Counted from the stretch's first letter, positions 25,186 through 35,408 are shown. The stretch is 64,000 nt of DNA from Pseudomonadaceae bacterium (GCA_024743175.1 JANSXA010000004.1:1-64000); one strand, 5' to 3'. Numbers and translations: made by a program. The notes: generated by a model from the sequence alone, not told the origin.

Positions 25186-26283
25186 ATGCGTATCGGTGTC
25201 CCTAAAGAAACAAAAGTCCATGAATATCGGGTGGGTTTATCACCTGCCAGTGTGGGTGAACTGACGGCCCAAGGACATGAGGTCTGGGTTGAAGCCCAGG
25301 CGGGTACGTCGATTGGTTTTGATAACGATGACTATCGTAGTGCTGGCGCACAGATTGTCGACCAGGCTGCCGCCTTTGCCGCGGAGATGGTTGTTAAAGT
25401 TAAAGAGCCGTCACTGGAAGAGTGCGCGCAGCTGCAGCAGGACCAGATCCTGTTTACCTATCTGCACCTGGCTGCAGCTCAGCCCCAGGCGCGTCTGTTA
25501 ATGGAGCGCGGTGTTACCGCCATAGCGTATGAAACCGTAGAAGATGCCGCAGGACGCTTGCCGCTGCTGTCGCCAATGAGTGAAGTGGCGGGTCGCATGT
25601 CGATCCAGGTGGGTGCTTATGCGCTGCAGAAAGCTGCCGGTGGCCGAGGTACCTTGCTGGGCGGTGTTCCAGGTGTAGCGCCCGGCAAAGTGGTGATTCT
25701 CGGTGGCGGTATGGCCGGTACAAATGCAGCGTACATGGCGGTGGGTATGCATGCCGATGTGACTATTCTGGATAAGTCGGTTGACCGATTGCGCGCGCTG
25801 TCGACAGAGTTTGGCGGTCGCGCCAAAGTTTTGATGGCCTCGCGCGCCAATATCGCCCAGGCAGTGCGGACTGCAGACCTTGTGGTGGGCGCCGTGCTGG
25901 TGCCTGGCGCAAGTGCACCAAAACTGGTTGATCGGCAGTTGTTGAGTGAAATGCTGCCAGGCTCGGTGCTGGTCGATATTTCCATCGACCAGGGCGGCAC
26001 GTTTGAATCGAGCCGTCCTACTTCCCACGACCAACCTACCTACATTGAACAGGGCGTAGTGCATTACTGCGTGACTAACATGCCCGGCGCTGTGGCGCGC
26101 ACCGCAACAGAAGCGCTGAACAACGTCACCCTGCCCTATGTCCTGGCGATCGCTGATAAAGGCTGGCGCAGTGCTCTGGATGATGACCCAGGTTTTGCCA
26201 AGGGTTTGAACGTCTCTGCGGGCTGCATCTGTCATCCTGAAGTGGCTAAAGCGTTGGGAATAACCGGTCCGCTCGCGGCTTAA
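25186..26283 (+). CDS. ald: Alanine dehydrogenase
   Basis: A 365-residue NAD-dependent enzyme: L-alanine + NAD + water gives pyruvate, ammonium and [24 protein letters not shown] (substrate Arg), VVKVKEPS (Lys), FTYLHLAA (His) and the Rossmann motif [17 protein letters not shown] are all present, as is DISIDQGG. Ribosome binding site AAAAGGAGC precedes the ATG. It sits divergent from an Lrp regulator and is followed by an omega-aminotransferase that would make alanine from pyruvate, so Ald can regenerate the amino acceptor. Confidence 0.95.
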   Translation: MRIGVPKETKVHEYRVGLSPASVGELTAQGHEVWVEAQAGTSIGFDNDDYRSAGAQIVDQAAAFAAEMVVKVKEPSLEECAQLQQDQILFTYLHLAAAQPQARLLMERGVTAIAYETVEDAAGRLPLLSPMSEVAGRMSIQVGAYALQKAAGGRGTLLGGVPGVAPGKVVILGGGMAGTNAAYMAVGMHADVTILDKSVDRLRALSTEFGGRAKVLMASRANIAQAVRTADLVVGAVLVPGASAPKLVDRQLLSEMLPGSVLVDISIDQGGTFESSRPTSHDQPTYIEQGVVHYCVTNMPGAVARTATEALNNVTLPYVLAIADKGWRSALDDDPGFAKGLNVSAGCICHPEVAKALGITGPLAA

Positions 26284-26345
26284 GTTGTGCGTCACAGCAG
26301 GTTGTGGGACGCTAGCGCGAGCTGAATTGTCTGCGAGGGAGTGCT

Positions 26346-27755
26346 GTGAAAGAGGTACCGGTTAATACGTTGCACAACGAGTTTCCACCTGGGTCGGTGG
26401 AGGCAAAAGACCTGCAGCACCTGCTGCACCCCACAACCAACCTGAAACTGCACGCGCAGAAAGGGCCGCTGGTGAACGAGCGCGCGCAGGGTGTGTACAT
26501 CTGGGATAACCAGGGCAAACAATACCTCGAAGGGATGGCTGGTCTCTGGTGCACGGCGCTGGGTTACGGCAACGAAGAGCTTGCTGACGTTGCTGCCCAG
26601 CAGATGAAAAAGATGTCTTACTCACAACTCTTCGCGGGTAAAACTAACGAACCCTCTGTGTTGCTGGCGGAGAAGCTCACCGCGATGGCACCGTTTGAGG
26701 CTTCCAGGGTATTTCTTGGTCTTTCCGGCAGCGATGCAAACGATACCCAGATAAAGTTGATGTGGTACTACAACAACGCTCTGGGTCGACCCGAGAAGAA
26801 AAAAATCATCAGTCGCACGCGTGGCTATCATGGGGTCACGATAGCCAGCGGTTCGCTCACCGGTCTGCCTGCCTTTCACAACGCGTTTGATCTGCCGATG
26901 GCGGGTGTTGTGCACACAGATTGTCCGCATTTTTACAGCGAGGGTCTGCCGCAGGAAACCCAGGACCAGTTTGTTGATCGGATTGTTAACAATCTGGAAG
27001 ATCTGATTTTGACTGAGGGACCCGAGACCATTGCTGCATTTGTGGCGGAGCCTATTCTCGGCGCGGGTGGGGTGATTGTACCGCCCAAAGGGTATTATCC
27101 GAAGGTTCAGGCGGTGCTCGATAAGTACGAGATTCTGTTCATCGATGATGAAGTGATCTGTGGGTTTGGTCGCACCGGCCAGGCCTTTGGCGCGCAAACC
27201 ATGGATATAAAACCTACTACCATGAGCGTGGCAAAAGCCCTTTCTTCTGCTTATCTGCCTATCAGTGCGGTGTTGTTGCCTGAGTTTATGTTTGATGCCT
27301 TTACTGCGGTTTCGGATGAGCTGGGTGTGTTTGGACACGGCTTTACCTACTCCGGTCATCCAGTCTGTGCAGCTGTTGCGCTGCGTAATCTTGAGATAAT
27401 GGAAGAGCGCGCCCTGTTTGCTCATGCAGCTGACGTTGGTGCGGTGATGCAGGATCGACTGCGGGAATTTGCAGATCATCCGCTGGTTGGAGAGGTGCGT
27501 GGTGAGGGGTTGATTGCCGGTGTCGAGCTGGTGAAAGAAAAACAGCCCCGTGTTGCCTTTCCATTGAGCCAGGGTGTCGCCGCGTACTGTGCGGCAGCTT
27601 GTCAGGAGGCGGGCCTGGTGGTGCGCAACATTGGCGATACCATTGCTTTCTGTCCGCCGCTGATCATTTCTGAAGCGCAGGTCCACGAGATGGTCGAAAA
27701 GTTCGCAACGGGTTTGAACGCGACGCTGGACTGGGTGTCGAAAAACACGCAATAA
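26346..27755 (+). CDS. Class III omega-aminotransferase (pyruvate-dependent type)
   Basis: A 469-residue PLP aminotransferase of the omega-amino-acid/amine:pyruvate group. [52 protein letters not shown] (Asp to pyridine N) and [13 protein letters not shown] (PLP Lys) are in the usual order. It moves an amino group from an amine or omega-amino acid to pyruvate, leaving an aldehyde and alanine. GTG start at 26346 after GAGGGAG. It follows ald by 62 bp and precedes a ThDP enzyme by 67 bp. The amine substrate cannot be read; taurine, beta-alanine and putrescine are possible types. Confidence 0.88.
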   Translation: MKEVPVNTLHNEFPPGSVEAKDLQHLLHPTTNLKLHAQKGPLVNERAQGVYIWDNQGKQYLEGMAGLWCTALGYGNEELADVAAQQMKKMSYSQLFAGKTNEPSVLLAEKLTAMAPFEASRVFLGLSGSDANDTQIKLMWYYNNALGRPEKKKIISRTRGYHGVTIASGSLTGLPAFHNAFDLPMAGVVHTDCPHFYSEGLPQETQDQFVDRIVNNLEDLILTEGPETIAAFVAEPILGAGGVIVPPKGYYPKVQAVLDKYEILFIDDEVICGFGRTGQAFGAQTMDIKPTTMSVAKALSSAYLPISAVLLPEFMFDAFTAVSDELGVFGHGFTYSGHPVCAAVALRNLEIMEERALFAHAADVGAVMQDRLREFADHPLVGEVRGEGLIAGVELVKEKQPRVAFPLSQGVAAYCAAACQEAGLVVRNIGDTIAFCPPLIISEAQVHEMVEKFATGLNATLDWVSKNTQ

Positions 27756-27822
27756 GGCAAATCAACACCACACTAAACTGCTGATACAACAGCAGCACGA
27801 CAAAGACGGAAAAGGATATCCA

Positions 27823-29475
27823 GTGAAAGCATCAGATCTGTTTGTACAGTGCCTGGAGGCGGAAGGCATTGAGCTCATCTTTGGCGTGCCCGGTGAAGAA
27901 AATGCCGATTTCATGATGTCCCTGGAAAAATCTGACGCTATCCGTTTTGTGCTTACCCGGCATGAGCAGGGTGCTGCATTTATGGCAGAAATTTACGGCC
28001 GTCTCACAGGCAACCCGGCGGGTTGCCTGGGTACGCTCGGCCCGGGTGCAACCAACCTGATCACAGGTGTTGCTGACGCTGATATGGATCGCGCGCCAAT
28101 GCTGGTGCTGACCGGGCAGGGTTCCACCGAGCGCCTGCACAAAGAGTCTCATCAGGTGATGGACGTGGTTGCGATGTTTGAGCCTGTAACAAAATGGGCG
28201 ACGTCCATATTGCACCCGAATACCATTCCCGAAGTTGTGCGCAAAGCTGTGCGTCTGGCGAGAACAGAGAAACCCGGTGCGGTTCACATCGAACTGCCTG
28301 AAGACCTTGCCAAACACGACACGCTGGCATTGCCTATTGAGCCACGACGCTTCCGACGCCCGGTACCGGCAGACAAGATTGTTGATACCGCCTTTGACCT
28401 TCTGAAGAATGCCAAAAAACCGGTGATCATCGCCGGTAACGGCTGCATTCGAAGGCGCGCCAGCAAACAGCTGCGAAAGTTCTGCGACACCACGGGTATT
28501 GGTGTCATCAGCACCTTTATGGCAAAAGGCGCCGTGGATATGGACAGCGATTATTGTCTGTACACCGTGGGACTGGGCAGCAAAGACCGTATGAACCTGG
28601 TGCTCGATGAAGCAGACCTGGTTCTGACCCTTGGTTTTGACATGGTGGAGTACCATCCACAGCTCTGGAACCCTGGACGTGACAAGACCATAGTCCACGC
28701 GGATTTCCTGCCTGCAGAAATCGATGAACACTATCACCCGACAGCTGAAGTGGTGGGGGATCTTGCGCATTTTCTGTGGATGATGAATGAGCGGCTTGAT
28801 GCCCATGGTGCAATCGAGTTTGATCTTGAACACCAGCGCGAAGCGCGCAAAGCCATGTCTGCTGATCTTGCGGAATATGCACAAGACACCCAGACAGGGT
28901 CAATCCGGCCACAGAAAGCGCTTTGGGACTGCCGGCAGGTGCTGGGACCTGATGATGTATTGCTGTCCGATGTGGGGGCGCACAAGATGTGGATCGCGCG
29001 TCACTATCACTGCCATGAACCCAATACCTGTTTGATTCCCAACGGCTTCTGTTCGATGGGCTTTGCGCTTCCCGGCGCCATAGATGTATCGTTAGTCTAT
29101 CCCGAGCGCAAAATTCTGGGGATCGCAGGTGACGCCGGTTTCCTGATGAACGTACAGGAAATGGAAACTGCAAAGCGTCTCAACTGCAACCTGGTGATGA
29201 TGATTTGGGAAGACCACGCCTACGGTCTGATTGCCTGGAAACAGGAAAACGAGTTCGGACGTCACACTGATTTGAGTTTTGATAATCCAGAGTGGATGGG
29301 TCTGGCGCAATGCTTCGGCTGGCATGGCCATCGCTGTGAAGACAGCTCAGATCTACAAGACACATTAGAAGCCGCGTTTGCGGAATCTGGTCCGAGTCTG
29401 ATCGTGATCCCCATCGACTATCGGGAAAATTCTTTGCTGACGCAGAAGCTGGGTGAAATAACCGCCAACATATAA
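27823..29475 (+). CDS. Thiamine-diphosphate enzyme, acetolactate synthase large subunit-like
   Basis: A 550-residue ThDP enzyme with the usual three domains. LTRHEQGAAFMAEIYGRLTG holds the catalytic Glu, LGPGATNLITGVADADMDRAP is the pyrimidine-domain signature, and GDAGFLMNVQEMETAKR with WEDHAYGLI forms the ThDP/Mg motif. It is closest in pattern to the AlsS-type catabolic acetolactate synthase-like proteins rather than IlvB; no small subunit gene is nearby. Position behind ald and the aminotransferase suggests it handles the aldehyde product or pyruvate. It does not look like Xsc. GTG start after AAAGGAT. Confidence 0.82.
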   Translation: MKASDLFVQCLEAEGIELIFGVPGEENADFMMSLEKSDAIRFVLTRHEQGAAFMAEIYGRLTGNPAGCLGTLGPGATNLITGVADADMDRAPMLVLTGQGSTERLHKESHQVMDVVAMFEPVTKWATSILHPNTIPEVVRKAVRLARTEKPGAVHIELPEDLAKHDTLALPIEPRRFRRPVPADKIVDTAFDLLKNAKKPVIIAGNGCIRRRASKQLRKFCDTTGIGVISTFMAKGAVDMDSDYCLYTVGLGSKDRMNLVLDEADLVLTLGFDMVEYHPQLWNPGRDKTIVHADFLPAEIDEHYHPTAEVVGDLAHFLWMMNERLDAHGAIEFDLEHQREARKAMSADLAEYAQDTQTGSIRPQKALWDCRQVLGPDDVLLSDVGAHKMWIARHYHCHEPNTCLIPNGFCSMGFALPGAIDVSLVYPERKILGIAGDAGFLMNVQEMETAKRLNCNLVMMIWEDHAYGLIAWKQENEFGRHTDLSFDNPEWMGLAQCFGWHGHRCEDSSDLQDTLEAAFAESGPSLIVIPIDYRENSLLTQKLGEITANI

Positions 29476-29481
29476 AGCTCG

Positions 29482-29501
29482 CCGCTGGTTCCATTCAGCG
29501 G
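29482..29501 (+). terminator. Hairpin after the ThDP enzyme gene
   Basis: CCGCTG (29482-29487) and CAGCGG (29496-29501) pair around an 8-nt loop, starting 6 nt after the stop. No T-run follows, so termination would be weak or Rho-dependent. Confidence 0.35.
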
Positions 29502-29576
29502 TGTATAGCTGGACAAGCTCTTTGCCCCTCGGCACACTCATCTCGCTGATTTAACGGGTGAGGATTGGGGTAGTAA

Positions 29577-30245
29577 ATGCAATGCGGTCTTAAACTGGTG
29601 CTGCTGTCTGCACTATTGGTGTTGCTCGGGTTTTCTGCCTCAGCGGCTGAAGTCGTCATCAGCGATGATGGACGCCAGATCCAGATCAATGGTGACGGTA
29701 CCTGGGTACAGTTGTCGAAAGACCGGTATGCAACCAACGCAGACGGACAACGGATACGTCTCAAACCCGACGGTACCTGGAGTCTGCTTGGTGACGTCAC
29801 ATCGCCAGATTCATCCGGCCAGACCGCCTTGACTCCTATCAGCGCGGCGCTCGAAAGCACGTTGTTTCTGTCGAAAGTCGAAATTCTGAAACGACGTATT
29901 GAGCGGGCAAAATCGACCCATGCGCAAGTGCGCACTGTGTACCACCTTGAGGTGGTCAACGACAGTCCTGCAGATATTACGCTGGATGATTCCTTGTCCA
30001 CAAAGCTGCTGCCCGGCAGTTCCTCGGGTGCCGAGTTTGAAGTTATCTCGGTCAGTTATCCAACCGGCCTGATTAAGCCGGGGGAGCGTGAAACCATCGA
30101 AGTTGTCGCTGATGGTGCACCGCGCTGGTTTGGCGTCAAGGCAATGACCCTCGAAGTACCGGCGGGTGTTTTAGGCAACCGTCAATCGAGGGTACTGAGT
30201 AAGATCATGAGTGATGTTGAGCGGCGTAATGTCGAAGACTTTTAG
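29577..30245 (+). CDS. Exported protein with two DGTW motifs, unknown function
   Basis: 222 residues with a signal peptide (LVLLSALLVLLGFSASAA). The mature N-terminus has two similar units, DDGRQIQINGDGTWVQL and DGQRIRLKPDGTWSLL. A beta-rich region resembling an Ig-like fold follows (YHLEVVNDSPADITLDD, LIKPGERETIEVVADGAP). I do not recognise a family name with confidence. It lies between the ThDP enzyme and the methylcrotonyl-CoA carboxylase genes; membership in either operon is not evident. Confidence 0.72.
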   Translation: MQCGLKLVLLSALLVLLGFSASAAEVVISDDGRQIQINGDGTWVQLSKDRYATNADGQRIRLKPDGTWSLLGDVTSPDSSGQTALTPISAALESTLFLSKVEILKRRIERAKSTHAQVRTVYHLEVVNDSPADITLDDSLSTKLLPGSSSGAEFEVISVSYPTGLIKPGERETIEVVADGAPRWFGVKAMTLEVPAGVLGNRQSRVLSKIMSDVERRNVEDF

Positions 30246-30269
30246 AACGCAAAACAGCTGAGATCAGAT

Positions 30270-31880
30270 ATGGCCATTCTTACAAGCGCAATAGATACCC
30301 GCAGCGATGCCTTTGCCGCGAACGACGCGCATAACCGCAAACTGCGCGACGAACTGCGGGCGCTGGTCACGCAGATCAGCCTGGGTGGTGACGAGCGCTC
30401 CCGCTCGCGCCATAAAAGTCGTGGCAAGCTGCTGCCGCGGGAACGCATAGATCGCCTGTTAGATCCCGGCGCAGCCTTTCTTGAGGTGGCCCAGTTGGCT
30501 GGCTATGAACTGTATGACGATCAGATCCCCAGTGGCGGTATCATTACCGGTATTGGTTGTGTGTCCGGACAACCCTGCGTGATTGTGGCTAATGATGCCA
30601 CGGTCAAAGGCGGCACCTATTATCCCATCACCGTAAAGAAGCACCTGCGTGCGCAGGAAATTGCGATGGAAAACGCCCTGCCCTGTATTTATCTGGTTGA
30701 TTCAGGCGGCGCTTTTCTGCCGCTGCAGGCGGAAGTGTTTCCAGACAAAGATCACTTTGGCCGGATATTCTATAACCAGGCCAATATGTCCGCGCGTGGC
30801 ATTCCGCAGATTGCCGTTGTTATGGGTTCGTGTACCGCTGGAGGTGCCTACGTGCCCGCCATGTGTGACCAGGCAATTATTGTTAAAGATCAGGGCACTA
30901 TATTCCTGGGTGGGCCACCGCTGGTGAAAGCAGCCACCGGAGAAGTTGTTGATGCCGAAACGCTGGGTGGCGGTGAAGTGCACAGTCGCACCTCCGGCGT
31001 TGTTGATTATCTGGCAGACGATGACGAACACGCACTGCTGCTGGCACGTGAAGCGGTTGCCCACAGCCACCAGCAGTTTGGCTCAAGTGTGACCCCGTCA
31101 CCACCTCGAGCACCCCGGTATCCAGCAGAAGAATTGTATGGTGTGATGCCAACAGATACACGCACGCCATTTGACGTACGCGAGGTTATTGCTCGCCTGG
31201 TAGATGACTCGGAGTTCCACGAGTTTAAAAAGCTTTATGGAGAAACCCTGATTTGCGGCTTTGCCCACATTCAAGGTATGCCCATTGCCATTGTTGCCAA
31301 CAACGGCATTCTGTTTTCGCAGAGTGCAGTGAAAGGCGCTCACTTTATACAGTTGGCTGATCGTCGTGGGATCCCGCTGCTGTTTCTGCAGAACATCACC
31401 GGCTTTATGGTTGGGCAGAAATACGAGCACCAGGGTATTGCAAAAGATGGCGCTAAAATGGTTACCGCTGTTGCGTGTGCTTCGGTACCCAAATTCACCG
31501 TTGTGATAGGCGGATCCTTTGGTGCGGGTAACTACGCCATGTGCGGACGTGCTTACGGTGCACGCATGTTATGGACCTGGCCGAATGCGAGAATTTCCGT
31601 GATGGGCGGTGAGCAGGCTGCACATGTTCTAGCGACAGTGCGGCAGGATGGTCTGGACGCGCGGGGTGAAAGCTGGGAAGAGAGCGACAAGCAATCTTTC
31701 ATGCAGGGGATCCGCGATGCCTATGATGTTGAGGGCCACCCATTCTATGCGTCCGCCCGTTTATGGGATGACGGCGTGATAGACCCTGCAGACACCCGTC
31801 AGGTACTGGCGCTGGCGCTGCACATTGCCACCCGGCAGTCGCACCAGGCCCAGTCAGAATTCGGCATCTTCAGGATGTAG
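30270..31880 (+). CDS. liuB: Methylcrotonyl-CoA carboxylase, carboxyltransferase (beta) subunit
   Basis: A 536-residue carboxyltransferase with crotonase-like N and C domains: [53 protein letters not shown] and the C-terminal [17 protein letters not shown] with [15 protein letters not shown]. The pattern matches MccB/LiuB rather than propionyl-CoA carboxylase. It transfers CO2 from carboxybiotin to 3-methylcrotonyl-CoA, step three of leucine degradation. The biotin-carrying alpha subunit follows 18 bp later. Confidence 0.92.
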   Translation: MAILTSAIDTRSDAFAANDAHNRKLRDELRALVTQISLGGDERSRSRHKSRGKLLPRERIDRLLDPGAAFLEVAQLAGYELYDDQIPSGGIITGIGCVSGQPCVIVANDATVKGGTYYPITVKKHLRAQEIAMENALPCIYLVDSGGAFLPLQAEVFPDKDHFGRIFYNQANMSARGIPQIAVVMGSCTAGGAYVPAMCDQAIIVKDQGTIFLGGPPLVKAATGEVVDAETLGGGEVHSRTSGVVDYLADDDEHALLLAREAVAHSHQQFGSSVTPSPPRAPRYPAEELYGVMPTDTRTPFDVREVIARLVDDSEFHEFKKLYGETLICGFAHIQGMPIAIVANNGILFSQSAVKGAHFIQLADRRGIPLLFLQNITGFMVGQKYEHQGIAKDGAKMVTAVACASVPKFTVVIGGSFGAGNYAMCGRAYGARMLWTWPNARISVMGGEQAAHVLATVRQDGLDARGESWEESDKQSFMQGIRDAYDVEGHPFYASARLWDDGVIDPADTRQVLALALHIATRQSHQAQSEFGIFRM

Positions 31881-31898
31881 CCGATTGAGGATGTTAAT

Positions 31899-33794
31899 GT
31901 GATCAGAACTTTGTTAGTCGCCAATCGTGGCGAAATAGCTTGCCGCATCTTCAGCACCGCGCGCCGTCTTGGTATTCGAACGGTTGCGGTTTACTCCGAA
32001 GCAGATGCCCAGGCTCTACATGTCAAAAGTGCGGACAGTGCTATCTGCATTGGTCCGGCAAATGCTACTGACAGCTATCTGAACGTTGCAGCGGTGATTG
32101 CCGCAGCACAGCAGAGTGCAGCAGATGCAATTCATCCAGGCTACGGTTTTCTGTCAGAGAATGCAGAATTTGCTTCCGCTTGCGAGCAGGCAGGCATTAT
32201 TTTTGTTGGCCCACCTGCAGATGCAATCAGCACCATGGGGTCTAAAACTGCCGCGAAACAGCTGATGCAATCTGCGGGGATACCAATATTGCCTGGCTAT
32301 CACGGCGAGGAGCAGGATGCGGATTTTCTTGCCACTCAGGCTGACGAGATTGGTTATCCGTTGTTGATCAAAGCGTCCGCCGGTGGTGGTGGCAAAGGTA
32401 TGCGTCTGGTCACTCAAGCCGCAGAATTTGCAGACCAGCTGGCCGGCGCAAAACGCGAAGCGAAATCTGCCTTTGGCGACGATGTGGTTCTGCTTGAACG
32501 TTACCTCACCGCACCAAAACATATCGAAGTTCAGCTTATGGCAGATCAGCATGGTGACGTGGTGCACCTGTGGGAGCGCGATTGTTCAGTGCAACGGCGT
32601 CATCAGAAGGTGATTGAAGAAGCGCCCGGGCCGACGGTGTCGTCGCAGCTGCGGAACCGTCTCGGGCAGACCGCCGTGATGGTTGCCAAACAGGTAGGTT
32701 ACGTAGGTGCTGGAACGGTGGAATTTATCGCAGAGGGTGATGAATTTTATTTCATGGAAATGAATACCCGGCTGCAGGTTGAACATCCGGTTACTGAAGC
32801 AATCACCGGTCTAGATCTGGTGGAGATGCAGCTGAATGTCGCAGCGGGTGAACCCCTTGGGTTGAACCAATCTGATGTCAAACTTGACGGCCACGCGATA
32901 GAAGTACGGCTATATGCGGAGAATCCAGCTAAACGTTTTCTGCCTTCTACCGGCAAGCTGGTCAAATTTGAAACGTCGAATTCAATCCGGGTGGACACTG
33001 GCGTGCGCACCGGTGACAGCGTCAGCATGCACTATGACCCTATGCTGGCGAAACTGATTGTGCACGCAGCCCATCGTGATGCCGCGATTGAGCAACTGGT
33101 GCATGCGCTACGCCAATGCAGAATTGCAGGTATCGAACATAACCTGGGTTATCTTGTTGGCATGTTGAGTCACCAACTGTTTAAGTCAGGGGATTACACG
33201 ACTGGTATTGCGGAGCTCATTCACGATGAGATAGTGCCCGATCGCAAGCTTGAGTTTGCCGGTGCCGCGGGTGAATTCCTGTTAAACCGTGACCGCGAAC
33301 GTTCAACCACAATTCCTGAGACGCCCTGGGTGGGGAGCGGTTTTCGCGTGAACCAGGAAGCGGTACGCAAAGTGATGCTCCGCCAGGGAAAGGTTAATTA
33401 CACCCTTGAGGTTGTTGCTGATGAACTTCGTGTCAATGGCGAACCGGTGGTCAGCCTTGACCCACAATGCTGTGAAGTGCTGGCCGAAAGCGACTTTTTA
33501 TATATCATGGCCGATGGCCATACGGAAAAGTACGTTGATCAAACAGATGATATGAGCCGTTATCAGAATCAGGCGCTGACCACGGCAGGTATTGTTGCGC
33601 CAATGCCTGGTGCGGTAATTGCTGTGAATGTGCAGGAAGGTGACACTGTCAAAATCAACGATGTGCTGGTGGTGGTTGAAGCCATGAAAATGGAACACAG
33701 TATTCGTGCGACAAAAGACGGCGTGGTGAAACAGCTTAAATGTGCGGTTGGGGATCGAGTTGAAGAAGGCCTGGAGCTGGTCGACATTAAGTGA
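31899..33794 (+). CDS. liuD: Methylcrotonyl-CoA carboxylase, biotin carboxylase (alpha) subunit
   Basis: A 631-residue biotin-dependent carboxylase subunit. ANRGEIACRIF opens the biotin carboxylase domain; KASAGGGGKGMR is the ATP-grasp loop; HIEVQLMAD, RDCSVQRRHQKVIEEAP and MNTRLQVEHPVTE are catalytic segments. A BT-type linker follows. The C-terminal biotinyl domain has VVEAMKMEHSI with the biotin Lys at ~595. GTG start at 31899 after GAGG. It pairs with liuB; isovaleryl-CoA dehydrogenase lies 1.6 kb downstream, while methylglutaconyl-CoA hydratase is not in the window. Confidence 0.93.
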   Translation: MIRTLLVANRGEIACRIFSTARRLGIRTVAVYSEADAQALHVKSADSAICIGPANATDSYLNVAAVIAAAQQSAADAIHPGYGFLSENAEFASACEQAGIIFVGPPADAISTMGSKTAAKQLMQSAGIPILPGYHGEEQDADFLATQADEIGYPLLIKASAGGGGKGMRLVTQAAEFADQLAGAKREAKSAFGDDVVLLERYLTAPKHIEVQLMADQHGDVVHLWERDCSVQRRHQKVIEEAPGPTVSSQLRNRLGQTAVMVAKQVGYVGAGTVEFIAEGDEFYFMEMNTRLQVEHPVTEAITGLDLVEMQLNVAAGEPLGLNQSDVKLDGHAIEVRLYAENPAKRFLPSTGKLVKFETSNSIRVDTGVRTGDSVSMHYDPMLAKLIVHAAHRDAAIEQLVHALRQCRIAGIEHNLGYLVGMLSHQLFKSGDYTTGIAELIHDEIVPDRKLEFAGAAGEFLLNRDRERSTTIPETPWVGSGFRVNQEAVRKVMLRQGKVNYTLEVVADELRVNGEPVVSLDPQCCEVLAESDFLYIMADGHTEKYVDQTDDMSRYQNQALTTAGIVAPMPGAVIAVNVQEGDTVKINDVLVVVEAMKMEHSIRATKDGVVKQLKCAVGDRVEEGLELVDIK

Positions 33795-33920
33795 GTTCGA
33801 GTTGCGGATTCTTTGTTTTCTGCCTCATAGTGTTCACACAATCTGGATCATTCAGATGCTATTGGTTTCGACGCGTGAACGGCGGCGCTCTTTAGAATAG
33901 TCGTTCATCAAGCCGAGCGA

Positions 33921-33941
33921 CTGGCTCTTGTCGGCCAGAAG
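33921..33941 (+). repeat. Direct repeat, left copy
   Basis: A 21-bp sequence starting CTGGCTCT and ending TCGGCCAGAAG recurs at 35155-35175 in the same orientation with two mismatches. The two copies enclose the NTF2-like and DUF6306-like genes. Confidence 0.8.
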
Positions 33942-34024
33942 AGGACATACTAAATCAGCGCAAGAATGGTCAGTGGCAAAATTTGTTGTTGTGGGCGCAC
34001 AAAGTGAGGATTACTTCACCAGAT

Positions 34025-34387
34025 ATGAAACCAACCGAAATCATTAAACAGTTTTACGCTTCGGGGGCGAGCGGCGACATTGATAACATCATGTCATTGT
34101 TTTCAGAAAATGCTGTATGGGATAATCGCATAGACGATGATCCGCTGGGTGGATTGTATGAGGGGCGCAGTGAGATTCGCACTGGGTTAATCGAACCACT
34201 TTTCCAGTACCTGCCGAGTGGTATAACGACGGATATAGAAAGAGTCCTTGAAGCTGAAGACTCCGCCGTCTGCCTCAACTCCGGCAGCGGGATCACAGTT
34301 GAAGGTGAGCGATTCGAGAAACGGTATGCGCACATCTTTGATTGCAGCAACGGGAAGATCGTAAGAGTTACCGAGTTTCGCGCCTAA
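34025..34387 (+). CDS. NTF2-like (SnoaL-type) protein
   Basis: A 120-residue single-domain protein with the SnoaL-like opening EIIKQFYASGASGDIDNIMSLFSENAVWDNRIDDDP and ending HIFDCSNGKIVRVTEFRA. This cone-shaped fold holds polyketide cyclases, limonene epoxide hydrolases and many unknowns; the residues are too divergent to name a substrate. ATG at 34025 gives the normal length although no good ribosome binding site is present; a TTG at 33983 is upstream. It is inside the patch that splits the leucine-degradation genes. Confidence 0.8.
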   Translation: MKPTEIIKQFYASGASGDIDNIMSLFSENAVWDNRIDDDPLGGLYEGRSEIRTGLIEPLFQYLPSGITTDIERVLEAEDSAVCLNSGSGITVEGERFEKRYAHIFDCSNGKIVRVTEFRA

Positions 34388-34482
34388 GAGATCTCGCAGA
34401 GCGTTCGCTCTGGTTCGAAATCAGTCATTTAACTAGCTATGCCTATTTCACCTATCGGCCAGGAACGGTCATTTGCGCGGAC

Positions 34483-34986
34483 CTACTCACTTTCAACAAA
34501 CGGTGCTACCTGCTGATTTGCTTTCTCAATGTTCACAACGTGTACGTCATGCATTTCCTGCAGGTCAGTGTATAGATCATCGTCCTGCAATCGTGGAAGC
34601 ATTTCAGCTAGCATCCTGACTACTGCACTCTGCCCACGATCAAGCAGAGAGATTTGCGCCCCTAAGCCTTCCCGGGTAATTAATTTCTCGAAAAAAGTAC
34701 CCGTAGCATCGCTGGGTATCCCGCCAAGGCGCTTAATGTGCCCCCGCAGCATCACGCAGAATCGGCCTTCGTCTTGAGCCAACGCTTGCAGCAGAGCCAC
34801 CAATTCCGGCGGGTGAGGCCGCTTGCTTAATTCGTTCAATCCGCGAGCACCTGCGCGTTCTGACTTCAGAAGTTCGTTCAATAGCGATAAGAGCTCGCCC
34901 CGACCGTAGGGTTCGTTGCGCATTTCGTCTGCGTAGCATGGAGATGAAGCAAACTTCCGCAGATCGTCATGGGGAGCGTTCGTCAT
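34483..34986 (-). CDS. DUF6306-like / ferritin-like helical protein
   Basis: A 167-residue all-helical protein. LLSLLNELLKSERAGARGLNEL and LLQALAQDEGRFCVMLRGHIKRLGG resemble the paired helices of ferritin-like proteins, with E-R and E-x-x-F-C-x-x-L-x-x-H positions that could bind metal. I recall this pattern as DUF6306; that is from memory and not verified. The ATG at 34986 follows a strong AAGGAGAGG. Function unknown; stress or metal related roles are only guesses from the fold. Confidence 0.72.
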   Translation of the reverse strand: MTNAPHDDLRKFASSPCYADEMRNEPYGRGELLSLLNELLKSERAGARGLNELSKRPHPPELVALLQALAQDEGRFCVMLRGHIKRLGGIPSDATGTFFEKLITREGLGAQISLLDRGQSAVVRMLAEMLPRLQDDDLYTDLQEMHDVHVVNIEKANQQVAPFVESE

Positions 34987-35408
34987 ATAGCCTCTCCTTA
35001 CCGTGAGTCTTTAGAGCATATCGAGAGAATAGGTCTTTGTCGCCTTCGGGTCGATTTTTGCCGGTCGCCCATGCGATTTGCATGACTGCTTTGGAGACAT
35101 TCTAGAATTTACCTTAACAATTCCACAAAGCGGACGTTCGAAAGGGATCTTGAACTGGCTCTGATCGGCCAGAAGCCGCCATAGCGACTGCTTGCAGGTG
35201 CGCCATCCAGTCAATCCTTTGAAGCGCACAGACCGCTGAAATGACTGCTCGATGCTTCCAAATCCTGAAAATCCGCCTGTTTCAGTCCCGCTAACGATTC
35301 TGGCCCATTTTGGATCCGCTTTTTCAGGTCTTTATCATGAGCAATCATCTGGCTGCCGGCACCTGTTTGCTATGATCAGCGCTCTGATTAAAGAGAAGAA
35401 TATTTACA
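34987..35408. other. Intergenic region with direct repeat, no gene
   Basis: No credible gene. It contains the right 21-bp direct repeat (35155-35175), a sequence of the GCGGACGTTC / TCGGCCAGAAG type seen elsewhere in the accessory DNA, and near its end a possible -10 box TATGAT (35371-35376) for the downstream dehydrogenase, without a good -35 box. A 72-codon minus frame at 35011-35229 shows no protein-like features. Confidence 0.5.
35155..35175 (+). repeat. Direct repeat, right copy
   Basis: Second copy of the 21-bp repeat at 33921-33941, same orientation, 19 of 21 bases equal (differences at the ninth and tenth bases). Confidence 0.8.

Noticed and set aside
25498-26295. 265-codon minus frame opposite ald
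   Set aside because: It is the antisense of a complete alanine dehydrogenase and shows no recognisable domain.
27823-29475. Calling the ThDP gene xsc (sulfoacetaldehyde acetyltransferase)
   Set aside because: The N-terminal pattern and the GDAGFLMN/WEDHAYG motif fit AlsS-like proteins instead, and no pta follows.
30702-31070. Long minus frames inside liuB (also inside liuD and the ThDP gene)
   Set aside because: They are antisense to strongly conserved enzymes and have His/Asn/Cys-rich shadow composition.
34405-34430. GGTTCGAAAT as a possible tRNA T-loop
   Set aside because: No matching acceptor or anticodon arms are found around it.
35011-35229. 72-codon minus frame before liuA
   Set aside because: No ribosome binding site; it runs through the direct repeat and has no protein-like pattern.
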